From: Hermatobates lingyangjiaoensis
Lineage: Eukaryota > Arthropoda > Insecta > Hemiptera > Hermatobatidae
NCBI GenBank assembly: GCA_026182355.1
Contig: JAPFBL010000003.1
Span: 930,001-994,000, forward strand
Direction of reading: 5' to 3'
DNA: 64,000 nucleotides
Positions 12,401-23,600 of this stretch are shown here, piece by piece. The position numbers and the translations under genes were made by a program. Within the stretch, counting starts at the first letter, position 1. Each line of letters begins with the position of its first letter. The notes beneath the pieces were generated by a model that saw nothing but the letters and a program-made list of their open reading frames with translations, was not told where the DNA came from and did no database searches.

Positions 12401-15400
12401 AAATGTTTTGGTTAAGACTAACTGTTCTAAACAGGGTCACTAGTTGAATGTTCAATCAATAAGGCAATGTTTGCAATGAGCGTTACTTAATCAAAGATTA
12501 AGATTAATTAAAGATTAATGAGCGTTACTATCGAAACATGTTATTCCCATTTCTAAATTTGTTACCGTGTTTTACAGGTCGATATCATATGGTATGGCAG
12601 AACTACTTTTCATTATACTTACCTGTTGTAAAATAGTAATTTACAGAAAGAAAATATACAAGACATCAAAAATCTCACTGCTATCTCACAACTACTCACT
12701 GCAAAATCTCACTACGACTACGTCGTCATGAGATAGATGCGAGCTGCTTGACTTAGGAGTACCTGACGACAACGCAGCCGAAATGAAGTAGTGAGTTTTT
12801 GAGATGCCTTGTATGTTTTTTCCATGTTCAATTTAGTTATTAAACCTGTTTTTTTTATAATTGAGAACATATACAAAGATAGAGTTCTTAACGCATTTGT
12901 AAATGGCTTTGAACGCACATATTAAAAAAATAAATGATTTACTAGTGACCTTGCCATATGTGGAAGGGCACTATGTCGGCAGAGGCTGGATAACGGAGGC
13001 AAATACCAAACAAGCAATAAAGACAAGGTTAGTGTCCCACTTGAATCAGCAAGTCTTCTTAGCAATGTTATCAGATTTCATTTCATCAACATCAATCCAG
13101 TTATTCAAATATTTAATATCAGTTTTTCTTGCAAAGGAACTTAATGTAACATTGTTAAGGAGCTTGTTAAACAGTTGTTTGAATGGTTTACTGAATTGAA
13201 AAAACTCTCTAAAAATTTTGTATTTTTAAAGGAATGAAAATATTAACATTTCGTTCAAAAAATGAACTATTTTAGTATCAAATTGAAGTTAGGATATTAA
13301 TTCTTGAATTCATTTGACAGTGTCAACGAAAGAGTATTTGAATCCGAATTAATCTCACATAGCTTTTGATTATTGATGAACGATAAGCTTCTGAAATCTA
13401 ACGCTTTAGTCAACAATATCTACTTTATTACAGTCAGCCCTGTAGGAGATGTTTCATTCTTGACATAGTCTGTTTACCATGGAGATGATCGCATCCTACA
13501 AACTGTTGCCAATTGCCTCAACAATGTGAAACTTTTGGCACTTGAGACTGATTTAAGAGCTTAGTTAGGAGACACTGAAGAGAAAAAGACAGAGTGGCTC
13601 AATGCCCCTCTTAAATACGAGTAGAGCAGCCACCTTAGTGCTTCTGTGCTGCATCTAAGATGTGCCATCGGCATTGGAGAGCAGTCTCCTCTGTGGAGTA
13701 CCTTCGGTTGTAGACGATAGATGAAATAATAGATGATTCACTCTCTGCTAGCTTTAGTAAAGACTTTAGAACCATTTTCTGTTTAAGTATATTAAACCCC
13801 AGAACACGGGATTCAACCCTCAAGATGGGCCAATAATTTCAGCTGGCCATTCATTAAATTATATAAGCCGTTTTAATTATTAATGCTGTCAGGTTTTTCA
13901 GAATATGATTAGTAACACTCAAGTCACATAAGGAATATTATCTTGTAAATATTAACATTACAATGATTAATATTCCATATATGTAAATTGTGTAATTATT
14001 AGGCAGTAAATATAATTATAAAACTTTTGATTTACGTAAAGAAACGTTATCATCTTTCGAGGTATTAAAATGTTAAGAAGCCTTGGCATTATCAATTAGT
14101 CTACATTAAAACTACGCAAATCTAATAAAATTGTAAAACCAAAATTATTCATCTACACAAATGATGTTAATGAACGAAATTTTTGTGGAATCTCATTTAA
14201 CTAAATATATCAAAACATAGAAAATAAATAATGTTTTCCAGTATAAACGCCTTATCAATCAAAAAGTTTCTTTTTTACTCGGCTGTTTCTAAGTTGGTCC
14301 ATTATCAAGACTATGCTGTAGAACTGCTTTATTCAAAGGAGATTTTTGATAATGAACACGTTCCGAACCCATAGAGTGGGTAAGGAAATTAATAAGTAAT
14401 AGTCAGTTTAGTTAATATTCGAATAACATAATGAATCTAAGGTACCTTTTATATGGATTTGCTTTGTGATATGGGAAGAGCTGTTAGACTTGTGATTTAA
14501 TCGGTCCGTGAGAAAGGAGTCAGTCATTTCCATCTGTCGCTAGAAGACATTAATCTCTTATTCGTTGTGTGTTATTCGTATGAGTTGTTTTATGCTATGT
14601 ATTTAAAAAAATGATGTATGTATTTAAAAAAGATTTTAAAAGATGTAGATGCATTATTTAAAGGCATTCCAAACATCCATAGAACAAACTGAGGAGAGGA
14701 AATTTAACAAAAATTACCCAAATTCTGTATCAGGAAAATGTTTGGTCAACGACAAATAATTGAAATTTCAGTATACCGAACTCATAACACGAACATTATA
14801 TTGATAAATCCATGAAATTTTTCGAAGATCAAATCACCAATTAATAAATTCCTCAGTAGTAATGTTAAATATACAACCCCTCATGTCAAATACAATATTG
14901 AATGAGTAATATTACATTTTTTTAAAAATAACAAATATTTTCTCTGCTTAAGAAGTGTGGTCAAAAAATAAGGACTGTTTTTTGAATTTCGCGTGCTCTA
15001 TACTGTAATTTCAAAAATTGTTTGTTGTATTGGTACACACATCGCAAACATATGTTTACAGTTATATAGCATGTGCTGTTTTTATGTGAGATAAATAAAG
15101 ATTAGACCCATGTTGGTGTGCTGGGCGGTTTTTTGCTGTCGAAAAAATAATTGACTGTGAAATAACTTATACAACCGTTTGTACTCACAGTATCTCATTG
15201 TCTACATTTCAATAGTTCTTGAGCACAAACATTATTATTATTTGAACAGCAAAAAAATGCCAAGCATCAAACATGCATCTAACCTCTTAAAAACGTATAG
15301 TGACTTAAAAATGTCGTTTAAGATAATTTTTAATTTAAGATGTAGGATAATTTCATTTATTATTTTTAATAGAATGTTTTCAATTTTGAGTTATGTTTTT

Positions 15401-16024
15401 CATTCTTGGTCTTTTTTAAAATTATTATACTGGAAATTTTATGGCATGGTAATGTATTCTAAAAAAATCACTTTTCTTTCCCTTAGTCAAAAATCATTAC
15501 TTTGAGCGAGGGTTATCTTTTTTCTGCTTGCTGTACTTTAAGGTTGCTGTAAATGTATATGGAGAAAAAATATGTTAGTAATTAGGCAGTTTTACATACT
15601 TCAATCAAACTCAAAGACTGCTTTTCAGTATAATTTAAAACTTTTATAGCTGGAAGCTTGAAGTTTTTAAAAAACGATAGATATGAATTATTAGACTAGA
15701 ATAGTAAAAAAAACTTGATATTTGTCATTAAATTAATAGGAAAGAGTCATTCCTCACACTTCAATATAACCCAAAGTTAAGACCATTCATAAACACAAAC
15801 AAATTTACATCTGATAATAAGTTTTGTATAAAGGGTGCAACATATACATTGATAAGAGCATTTTGTGGGACAAATCCATCATGTCATCATTATGATAAGA
15901 ATCAGAAATTATATGGATTCACTCAAAGAATTTCAAAGTAAACAATATAAATAAATAAAACAAATTCTACAAGTATAGCAAGTAAACCATAAGCCTAGGG
16001 CCAATATTCAGCTTGTATAGCTTT
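12401..16024. other. Unannotated stretch
   Basis: No gene recognised. The longest frames (12903-13199 and 15179-15505) have AT-driven composition and no recognisable domain. 13430-13850 is slightly richer in GC. A sequence at 14957-15010 (GTGGTCAAAAAATAAGGACT) faintly resembles a mariner-type terminus but has no partner. Confidence 0.4.
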
Positions 16025-16080
16025 TTGTAGGGTAAAAACTAATGAAATGGTCTCCACATATAAAAATTTAATGATATAAA

Positions 16081-16114
16081 CAACGCGTTTCGAACACGTA
16101 GTGTTCTTCCTCAG
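16081..16114 (-). ncRNA. Hammerhead-like motif, family 2, left arm
   Basis: Minus strand: CTGAGGA, extra A, stem II GAACAC/GTGTTC (6 of 6) with a TAC loop, GAAA, then CGCGTTG. AACGCGTT is a perfect palindrome, as expected for a stem III that pairs between two RNAs. Confidence 0.55.
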
Positions 16115-16204
16115 GCATTAACTACGGATGAGTGCCTCTGAATAATTCACTGTTCACTGAATAAGAGTGCCTCTTATTCAGAGGCACTCATCCTTAGTTA
16201 ATGC

Positions 16205-16238
16205 CTGAGGAAGAACACTACGTGTTCGAAACGCGTTG
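16205..16238 (+). ncRNA. Hammerhead-like motif, family 2, right arm
   Basis: CTGAGGA 16205-16211, GAAA 16228-16231, stem II GAACAC/GTGTTC. Identical to the left-arm copy. Stem I is weak in this family (C-G, G-U, then a mismatch). Confidence 0.55.
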
Positions 16239-16295
16239 TTTATATCATTAAATTTTTATATGTGGAGACCATTTCATTAGATTTTTACCCTACAA

Positions 16296-16494
16296 TGAGT
16301 AAATGCCACATAATAACTGATTGCACTACATTAGAATTGTATAGCTTTATTGCTCTTTGCCATAATTGAAATCTCATGCATTATTTTTTTTATATGTTGC
16401 TAACGTTCTGTTAACAACTGAAAATGTAATGTGACGCCCTTCTGGCGAATGTAATTTTGAAAATATTATGTCAACTTCCACAGAATGTTGTATT
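16296..16494. other. Spacer between PLE pair and family A repeat
   Basis: Contains GAGTAAATGCCACATAATAACTGATTGCACTACATTAG, which recurs in part at 35662-35702 (GAGTAAATAATACATAATAACTAATTGCACTACCATAG); in both places it follows a PLE-like segment with CTACA/CCTATAATGAG. It may therefore belong to the element. Confidence 0.35.
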
Positions 16495-16975
16495 TTTAGG
16501 TGTAGCTTCATTTTGATCCGTTAAACGGTGTGGCTTGCATCATTCTCGCAAGCTTCCACATTGAATTAAGAGTCACAATTTTAAAATTTCATTGAAAAAA
16601 ATAATTGATTATGTTTTAAAAATTTGAGATTATTTTTTATTTATTACTCTTTTAGCATTAAAAATAACGCAAACATTTCAAGACTCTAGAATTAGTAGTT
16701 TAGGGAAAAAAATGTCAAACAATAGTACTCATCTACACTATGAGATCCACTTTTATGTAAAATATCAATTTGATTCTTTAAAGATTCTGGACCGTAGCGT
16801 GGCCACAAGCTTTGGATACATACTCCAAATACTCACCCACCTATACACATACATATATACAGACATCATCGGAAAAACTTCGTAAGACAACTTCTGGGAC
16901 CTAAAAACATGTAATTTGGTCAAAACTTTGAGATAGATTTTTTTTCATGAATATTGTGATTATTATTATGACTTA
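16495..16975 (+). repeat. Dispersed repeat family A, long copy
   Basis: Alignable by eye with 31312-31880. Shared landmarks in order are TAGCTTCATTTTGATCCGTTAAACG, GCAAGCTT, AGACTCTAGAATTAGTAGTTTA, ACCGTAGCGTGGCCACAAGCTTTGGATACATACTC, CCCACC, ACATCATCGG, CGACTTCTGGGAC-like, and GTCAAAACTTTGAGATAGATTTTTTTTCA. The AC microsatellite of the 31.7-kb copy is represented here only by an ACACATACATATATAC remnant. No coding capacity is seen; the mobile-element class is unknown. Confidence 0.65.
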
Positions 16976-18884
16976 ATGTGCGTATATTTATCTTAAATTC
17001 TAGAATTTTTTATTCTAAAATAACCTGTACAGTGTTGCCGGAAAACCAACTAATTGTTGCAGGATTTATACTGAATCAATGGTTGCATTTTTTTCCAATG
17101 AGTTGTGATTCATTGTAAAGACTACGCTAGAGCTGGTAGAAGGGAGTTTTAACATTTCAGATGATTGGTTGTTTGGACTGTTGATATCCAAACCGAAAGC
17201 CTTTTACCGAGGACAAAATGATTTGTGGGAATGTGGTAATTTGACGAATGACCTTCGAAAATATTCTTACTAGATTTTAAATAAATGACTAACTTGGAAT
17301 TTATAACTTTGTATCCACTTTTGCTTCCGACTCCATAAATTATCTTTTGATTTCTGAAATATAAACCAAATAATTATTTAAAGAAATAAATATTTTACAT
17401 TAATTTGCACTTCTATAAAGCTCACAGGGTGTGGGAATTTTTTCTTTAATTTATTAATACTTCAAAAGTATTTTGAAATATGTTACTGGAATTTCTGTAA
17501 TAAATATAAGCGGCTATTACTTTTTTGAGAGTGAAAAACCTTGGACCCTCTAATGGTGAACGTAGGTACTGACTGTAATAGTTATAGTAATTACAATCCA
17601 AGTCACTCTGTATTTAACATAAAAAAAATAAATAACAAAAATATATAGACAGACCCCACACTACATTTGATTAATTATTAAATATCCTTCTTATCGTGTT
17701 GGAATAGGTCTTATTTGATTAAGTTGAATTTGAATTCCACTTCTGATATTAATCACCATGAGTTACAGTGAAATATCTTAGATCTCTTCTAATTTGGAGT
17801 ATTACATATAACATTTTTTTTAGCTAGTTTATAGTTATAATACTAGTAATAATTATAACATATAGCCTGAAATATTGACCAGAAAATTAGAAAGCTTTCG
17901 AGATTGTCAAATCCTGAAGAGACTGCATAATGTTTTTAAAATAAGCATTCACAGAAACACATGAATTCAGCATCGGAAATGAGCATCAGAAAAGGAGACT
18001 TCCCACGATTTTAATCAGGAAGATTGACCAAACACTGATTTATTTTAGCCATATACTATTTGAAAGGCTATACATCATTCGAATTGTTTATATATATATA
18101 TATATATAAATGTATGACAGACCGTTTAAAATTAGATAGGTCTTATTTTCTTTGTATCAGTGTAATATTGTATGATATTTCAAAATGTTTCTTACATTTG
18201 GTTATATATTTTGTAATTATCATTAATAACCCGGCAGTTTTAGGACTTCTAAATATATTGTTTTTATAATATATTCAGGATAGATAAACTAAAATTTAAT
18301 TATCTGAATTAAATTTTCTCATAATGTTGAGAATAATATTGAGATTTATTTGGTGGAACGAAAGAAAAAATAGGAAGCAAATGAAACAAAGCAGTTCATT
18401 TTAAGTATAATTTTGTCTGTTTTCTATTAATAAAATACGTAAAATATTGACTTCTTAAACAGCGGAAAGGTTAAAGTTAATTGTTTCTTAAAAATAAATG
18501 AAAACTATTAAACTCATTACCTTATTGCTTGTTAATTATCCATACACTGTTGACATAAGTGTTTAAGTAATGATTATACAAAATACTACTGGTATTCACT
18601 GCGTTTCTTTGTTTTGCTCACATCGATACTTAATAATTCTTAAAAGTATGGTCTTATTTTGATAGGAATTTGTAAGTAATATTTATATATTAGATTGTGT
18701 AGAGGGTAGGTGTGAAAGCGACCGGAGGGGAATCACGTTCGACGTATGTTCTATAGATAGATGAGGCTAATTTTATTGACCTACCTGAAGTGGTCAGACA
18801 CAAATAGAGCTAATCAGCGCTGTGCTGGCACGGCTTTGGGAGTCAGTCTCTTCACTTCCTTCTTGTGGACAAAACAAACATCGT
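16976..18884. other. Unannotated AT-rich stretch
   Basis: No gene recognised. A short (TA)n tract lies at about 18090-18109. From 18700 GC content rises toward the following tandem array, and 18700-18880 may be its diverged edge. Confidence 0.4.
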
Positions 18885-19690
18885 CAGACAAATGACCGCG
18901 CGCTTGGCTCTCTGCTCCTTGTATCCGCTCATAGCCAAAGGAAACGAATGGCCGATCGCTCGACTCCGTGGTCAATGTGTTCATAAACCCAAGACAACTG
19001 AATGACTGTGTGCTTGTACATCTTCCCCTTCACTCCACTTACTTCCACTTGGATTCTCTTTTTATCTCCAAAGATCGCCAAATGACTGTACTCTTGGCTT
19101 TATAATTCTTGTGTCCACTCATAACCTAATAGAACCGAATTATCACTTGCATGACTCTTTAGTATTTGTATCTGTTCAAAAACCCAAGGGAACTCAATTA
19201 CCGCTTGATTGGCTGTATGGACCGTGTTTCAACTCAATACCTAAGACAAACGAATGACCACGTGCTTAACTTTCTGGATATGTGCCCAGTTACAACTCAA
19301 AATAAACAAATGATCGTGCACTGGCCATCCTGCCTGTTGCGTCCTCTCAGAACCCAAGACAACTAAATGACCTCACACTCGGCTGCCTTGTCCTTGTGCG
19401 CACTCCCGGACCCAACACAACCAAACGACAACTGAAAACAACCATGATCGCTGTCTAATCCTTGTGGTCACTAACAACCCGAAATAACTAAACAACCGAT
19501 CATTTTGCTCTGTGGTTCATGTATCAACTCACGACTCAAGACAACAGAGTGTCTTTCCCTTGGTATCCTCGAGTCTAGCCTCCTGATCATTATTTCCCCC
19601 TTACAAACAGAAAAAACAAATGACCGCTCGATTTGCTCCGAGTTCCTTGTGCCTATCACTGTCAAAGGTAACCAAATGATGCGGTTTATT
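18885..19690 (+). repeat. Decayed tandem array, period about 57 bp, roughly 14 units
   Basis: The anchor AATGACCG or close variants recurs at 18891, 18947, 19001, 19081, 19138, 19196, 19253, 19309, 19366, about 19443, about 19494 and about 19619. Most spacings are 54-58. Between anchors each unit carries a version of GCTTGGCT..CTCCTTGTGTCCACTCA and AACCCAAGACAAC. Units are strongly diverged, so the array is old. It is clearly richer in GC than its flanks. Frames through it hit stops, so it is not now a repeat-protein gene although 57 is a multiple of three. Confidence 0.75.
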
Positions 19691-22080
19691 TTGTATTAAA
19701 CGTAATCAACGTACAATGGGGAATTTGCATTCCGAATTTAAAGAACCACCTGAATGTTAGAGTTCCAACTAATATAATAAAGCAGAGAAAGGGGAATGAC
19801 TGACCAAATAATAATAAAACCACATTTTGGTTTCACTTACATCTGAATCGCAATTAATTTGTCCCTTGTAATTAATTTCAAATGCCGCCTGACTCATTTA
19901 GTGGGTCTGGGCCTATTTTGGAGTAGTGTAGGAATGCGAGTGTTTGGAGACGGTGTTAAAAATGGCCCAAGACAGGCCGTAGTGTGGGGGAGAGGGTTAT
20001 CTGGGGATCTTATGTGAATACTCTGCCAAGTGAGATTCACAGGAATTTGGATCCCAGGAGCATTAGTGGCCCAGTACTTTTTCCTTGCACTTTTCATCAA
20101 ATCTACAACCCCATTTTTTCATTTACTCCCTTTTCTCCGTTTCCATTATAGTAGTATATTTGACTGAGTCACAAACATCCTATTCCTCCAATTTTATTTA
20201 ATAAAATATCACGTATACCTTCTTCAAGCCAGCTGTCAGCTAATATGTGATTGAGGGTTCTTAGCTGTGGCTAACTTCATAACTTATTGGCAAAAATATA
20301 CGTAATTTTAGATACTTGGTCTTATAAATAATTCTTGGTCGTCTTGGTCATAATATAAGACCTAGAAGTATCAAAAAATTACCTTCATATAGTAATTTAC
20401 ATTAAACATAATTTTTGATACTCCGTCGGAATTATTCTGGTTCAATAAGAGAGTCTAATAGAAGATTTGAAAGGTCGTTCGTTGGCCATCACTTTTCATT
20501 TAACTGCATTCTTCAAATTCCATTTTTTTTGTTTTTATCTTTCTTCAAATATGAAATGCGTTTAATTATTATCCTGAATTAGTAAACCTGTTCCAGTAAA
20601 ATATTATTTCAAAATAGAATAACATCAATGGGTCAAACAGAGTTGAATACTTATAATTGATACCTCAATAGAATACATGTTTTTGTATAGCAATTACAAA
20701 ATGTTGTCTCTAGGTTTTCTAATAAAAGGACGTAAGCCTGACGGTGAAACAGCACGATGTCGGGTCCTCGTCAAGATACCTAATCATTGCACAGTGACTC
20801 ACTTAAAAGAAATATCGTTAAGTGGTTTACTAAGACAATTATTTGTAAAAATAATGATGGTTAACTTATTTATTAGAAATAGTTTCAAATAACATAAAAC
20901 CACATTGTGTTTGGTCCGTCAAACCTAATGACGGACTTCACGATTACCTCGTCGGGAGAGTCCATTAGGATTATAACCAAGACTCCAGACAAATATAGAG
21001 AACTTACAAATGTCTCCGGGAACTTAATATTGACTTTCATTCTTTTAAACCTCCTTGGGAGAAAAAAAAATGATAAAATACATGATCAAATATTTTATTG
21101 ACTATTGAGTTGATGCAGACGGATTAGTTATTGAAAATGACCTTCTTTCCAAGGGAATCAGAGGGAAAGCAAGACAACTCGTGTCTAGGCGACCCTGCTT
21201 CCCAGGAGACATTGTTCCCCGTCCTCTGTCACTCTTTGAAGTTACGGTAGAATCTGACAAAAATCATAAAGAAACATTATTCTTGTCAAGCGTCTTGGGC
21301 ATCAGAGTGACAACTGAGGAGTCTCATAGGGGACCTGTTCCCACCCAGTTTAAATAAGTCTTCCAAAGAATCTGACGACCCTTGCACTTATTTAATACAA
21401 AGGAAGTGTTATTATGGTGCTTTTAAGAGAATAATTGAGCACTAGCAGAAGATTTAAAAGAACTTTGGTTATGGCTTTTAATAATATGTTGTAGTTAACA
21501 TGAGTGAAGCAAATGTTTCATGTTAAGTGACTCTGATGATTACTCGCAAGGCGGATAATATTGGTGTTGATTCGTGAAATAAGGCGATGTGTGGGCGAGA
21601 AGCATGTGTGAGATAGGAGTGTCGTCACTCTCAGCTGGGACCAGGTGGGTCTCATCGTTTCGCTATCACGGCTTGCCCAAACACACCTATCTGTCACCAA
21701 GAGCCCATCCTTCTCAGTGTCCTCTACTTTACAACGTCTATCAATATCCTTATCAACTTATATTATGGTTCTTTTATCACAATTAACGTTTTACTTTTGC
21801 TATTACAGGCAAAAAAACGTAAAATGAAAAATAGTATAGAAAGATTTCTTTAAAACCATTTTACTTTATCCTTAAAAATTAGATGTTTTTATTTTTTTTT
21901 ATAAGAGTTAAACAATTAGACTTTAGTTCCTTATCAAACTATTAAACAATTATGATTGACATCTATGTCACTATCATTAGCCGAAAAATTTATAAACTAT
22001 AAATTTATGTAAAACTGTCTATAGAAGATAGGTCCTGCTTAGAAAATAGTAACAACACATGTATCAAATAAGACGACATA
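19691..22080. other. Unannotated stretch with several GC-richer islands
   Basis: Islands at 19885-20065, 21120-21360 and 21580-21740 stand out from AT-rich flanks but show no recognisable exon. The frames at 19894-20100 (minus) and 21518-21786 match nothing I know. Confidence 0.35.
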
Positions 22081-22090
22081 TAGTTGAACA

Positions 22091-22145
22091 TTTAACGTGA
22101 AAATTTAACGTTTCAGGCTAGCATTTAACGTGAAAATTTGTAACA
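22091..22145 (+). repeat. Two-copy short tandem repeat
   Basis: CATTTAACGTGAAAATTT occurs at about 22088 and again about 36 bp later, with an extra AATTTAACGT between them. Confidence 0.6.
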
Positions 22146-23059
22146 TGAAGTTGGGTGCATGGATGGGTATAATATATCACGGTCTTTATTAGTTTTTATT
22201 TAACATTTATATTATGACAGATTGACTCTCATTTATCCAGCTCCGCTTGTTAGATATAGAATTCGCATAGCATAGTCTTTGTGGGTGGGAATCCATAATG
22301 TTTCGAAAACTTCAAGTGGTTACTCCTAGATAGATTGTCATCTATCTTTAATTTCCAAGCCGAATAAGAACACAGATAGCTTAAGGAATACTCATTTGTG
22401 AGTGTGCATATGAGGACACATGTCATTAGAAATTAACAACACGAGACAAGTTCGTTGTTTAAGATGAATGGCAATGATTACTCATTATGTAAAGGCAATG
22501 GCCTCTGCAGGAAGTCATGGTGCTTAACTCATTATAAAGCTTGTATCAGTGTAACAGAACGCTTTGTCTGTTCCACTTGGAAGCAGTCTTTTAAGCTCTT
22601 TAGTCGATTAAGAACTGTAGAGTTTTTAGAACCTACACTAGGCAATTCTTGCTGTGATAGTAATTGAGATGTTCGAGAATAAAGGGGCCATATTATGAGA
22701 AAGCAGTTTGGATTTGATTTTGCACGATGACTGAGGCAAAGGGGCGATTATTAATGTGTTGTAACAGGTTGGCTGGGGTAGATGCATGGACGGAAGCCAG
22801 GGTTTTCTGGCAAAGCCGCGTGCTCTCTGCTCGGGGTCTCATCCATCACCTCTCCAGTGCACCGCTCCTCATTTACCTGTCTCGTCCACAATCCCCACGA
22901 ATCACCACCGTTCATGAACACATCACCTTATATATACATACTTATTGAAACATGATAATTGAATCCTTGAAACTTGAATTTCAATTTTAAAGACCTGACC
23001 AATGTCTTCAAAATTTCAATTCAACAATTTTATATATATTTCACATTGTCTATGTATAG
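22146..23059. other. Unannotated stretch
   Basis: A GC-richer island at about 22725-22915 has a 73-codon frame without known similarity. Nothing else seen. Confidence 0.35.
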
Positions 23060-23230
23060 ATTTCACAATAAACACGTAAGTAAAAATCAATGGCTAAGAT
23101 TTTTCAACGAAAATAAGTGGTCTTCATCCATATCATTTAGATTTTGACGATGACCACTTGTTTTAGTTGAACTATCTTAGTCATTTTTGTGATTTCCATA
23201 CTCTGGTTTAGACGTTGATTTATATATATT
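23060..23230. mobile_element. Decayed PLE family 1 inverted pair
   Basis: GGCTAAGATTTTTCAACGAAAATAAGTGGTCTTC..(short spacer)..GACGATGACCACTTGTTTTAGTTGAACTATCTTAGTC is the family-1 inverted pair with many substitutions. Both arms keep the stem II and GATCTTAGTC positions but neither keeps an intact CTGANGA. CACGTAAGTAAAAATCAATG and a (TA)n-like block flank it, as in the intact copies. Confidence 0.55.
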
Positions 23231-23494
23231 ATTTATATATAGTATATATAATATGTATATAAATATAACTACTATACAGTAAATATAGTAAACAAATAAA
23301 CACTATCAGTAAAATAAAAAAAAATATAAAGAAATGAAATAAATTGAATAAATAGAAAATGATGCATGTGAAATACTGATAGTAAGAGTAAAGCTAATAC
23401 AAAATTGAAAAAAAATATACTCAAGGAAAAAACAGTTGAGTAAGTAATAAACATTTTCTTTTAATATTTTGTTTTAAACGCCCTGAGCAACTAG
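23231..23494. other. A/T-only region
   Basis: 23215-23470 is almost purely A/T with TATATA blocks. No feature seen. Confidence 0.4.
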
Positions 23495-23600
23495 AATAGG
23501 CATGGGGAACCTGCGGCCTTAAGGCCATATGTGGCCTTTTGAATCATGAAGAACGGCCTTCTGCGGTATGTTAAGAAACATATTTCAAAATATGAAGAAC
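23495..23600 (+). mobile_element. hAT-like transposon terminus
   Basis: TAGGCATGGGGAACCTGCGGCC..AAGGCCATATGTGGCC closely resembles the GGGGAACCTGCGGCC..GGCCACATGTGGCC end found on hAT-superfamily elements in many animals (from memory). The inner GGCCATATGTGGCC block is itself a near-palindrome. The opposite end and an 8-bp target duplication were not found, although GTGGCCTTTTGGGGAAG at about 23886 could be a decayed inverted end. Confidence 0.5.

Larger units (their letters stand above)
16025..16295. mobile_element. PLE family 2 inverted pair (about 121-bp arms, 28-nt spacer)
   Basis: Left arm 16025-16145 and right arm 16174-16295 are near-perfect reverse complements (one 1-nt indel at the AAAAACT/ATCTAAT end and about one mismatch at ACTACGG/CTTAGT). 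Each arm carries a hammerhead-like core. The spacer repeats the word AAGAGTGCCTC from the arm, so the junction looks like a local rearrangement. A transcript through it would form a hairpin of about 120 bp. Confidence 0.7.

Noticed and set aside
12903..13199. 98-codon ORF as a coding exon
   Set aside because: No recognisable domain; no clear acceptor or donor boundaries; length is expected in AT-rich sequence with this many frames.
14953..15505. mariner transposon (GTGGTCAAAAAATAAGGACT end plus 108-codon frame)
   Set aside because: No inverted partner end was found and the frame lacks D,D-D motifs or any convincing transposase similarity.
18885..19690. CRISPR-like array
   Set aside because: Units are diverged along their whole length with no constant repeat and variable spacer division; eukaryotic context.
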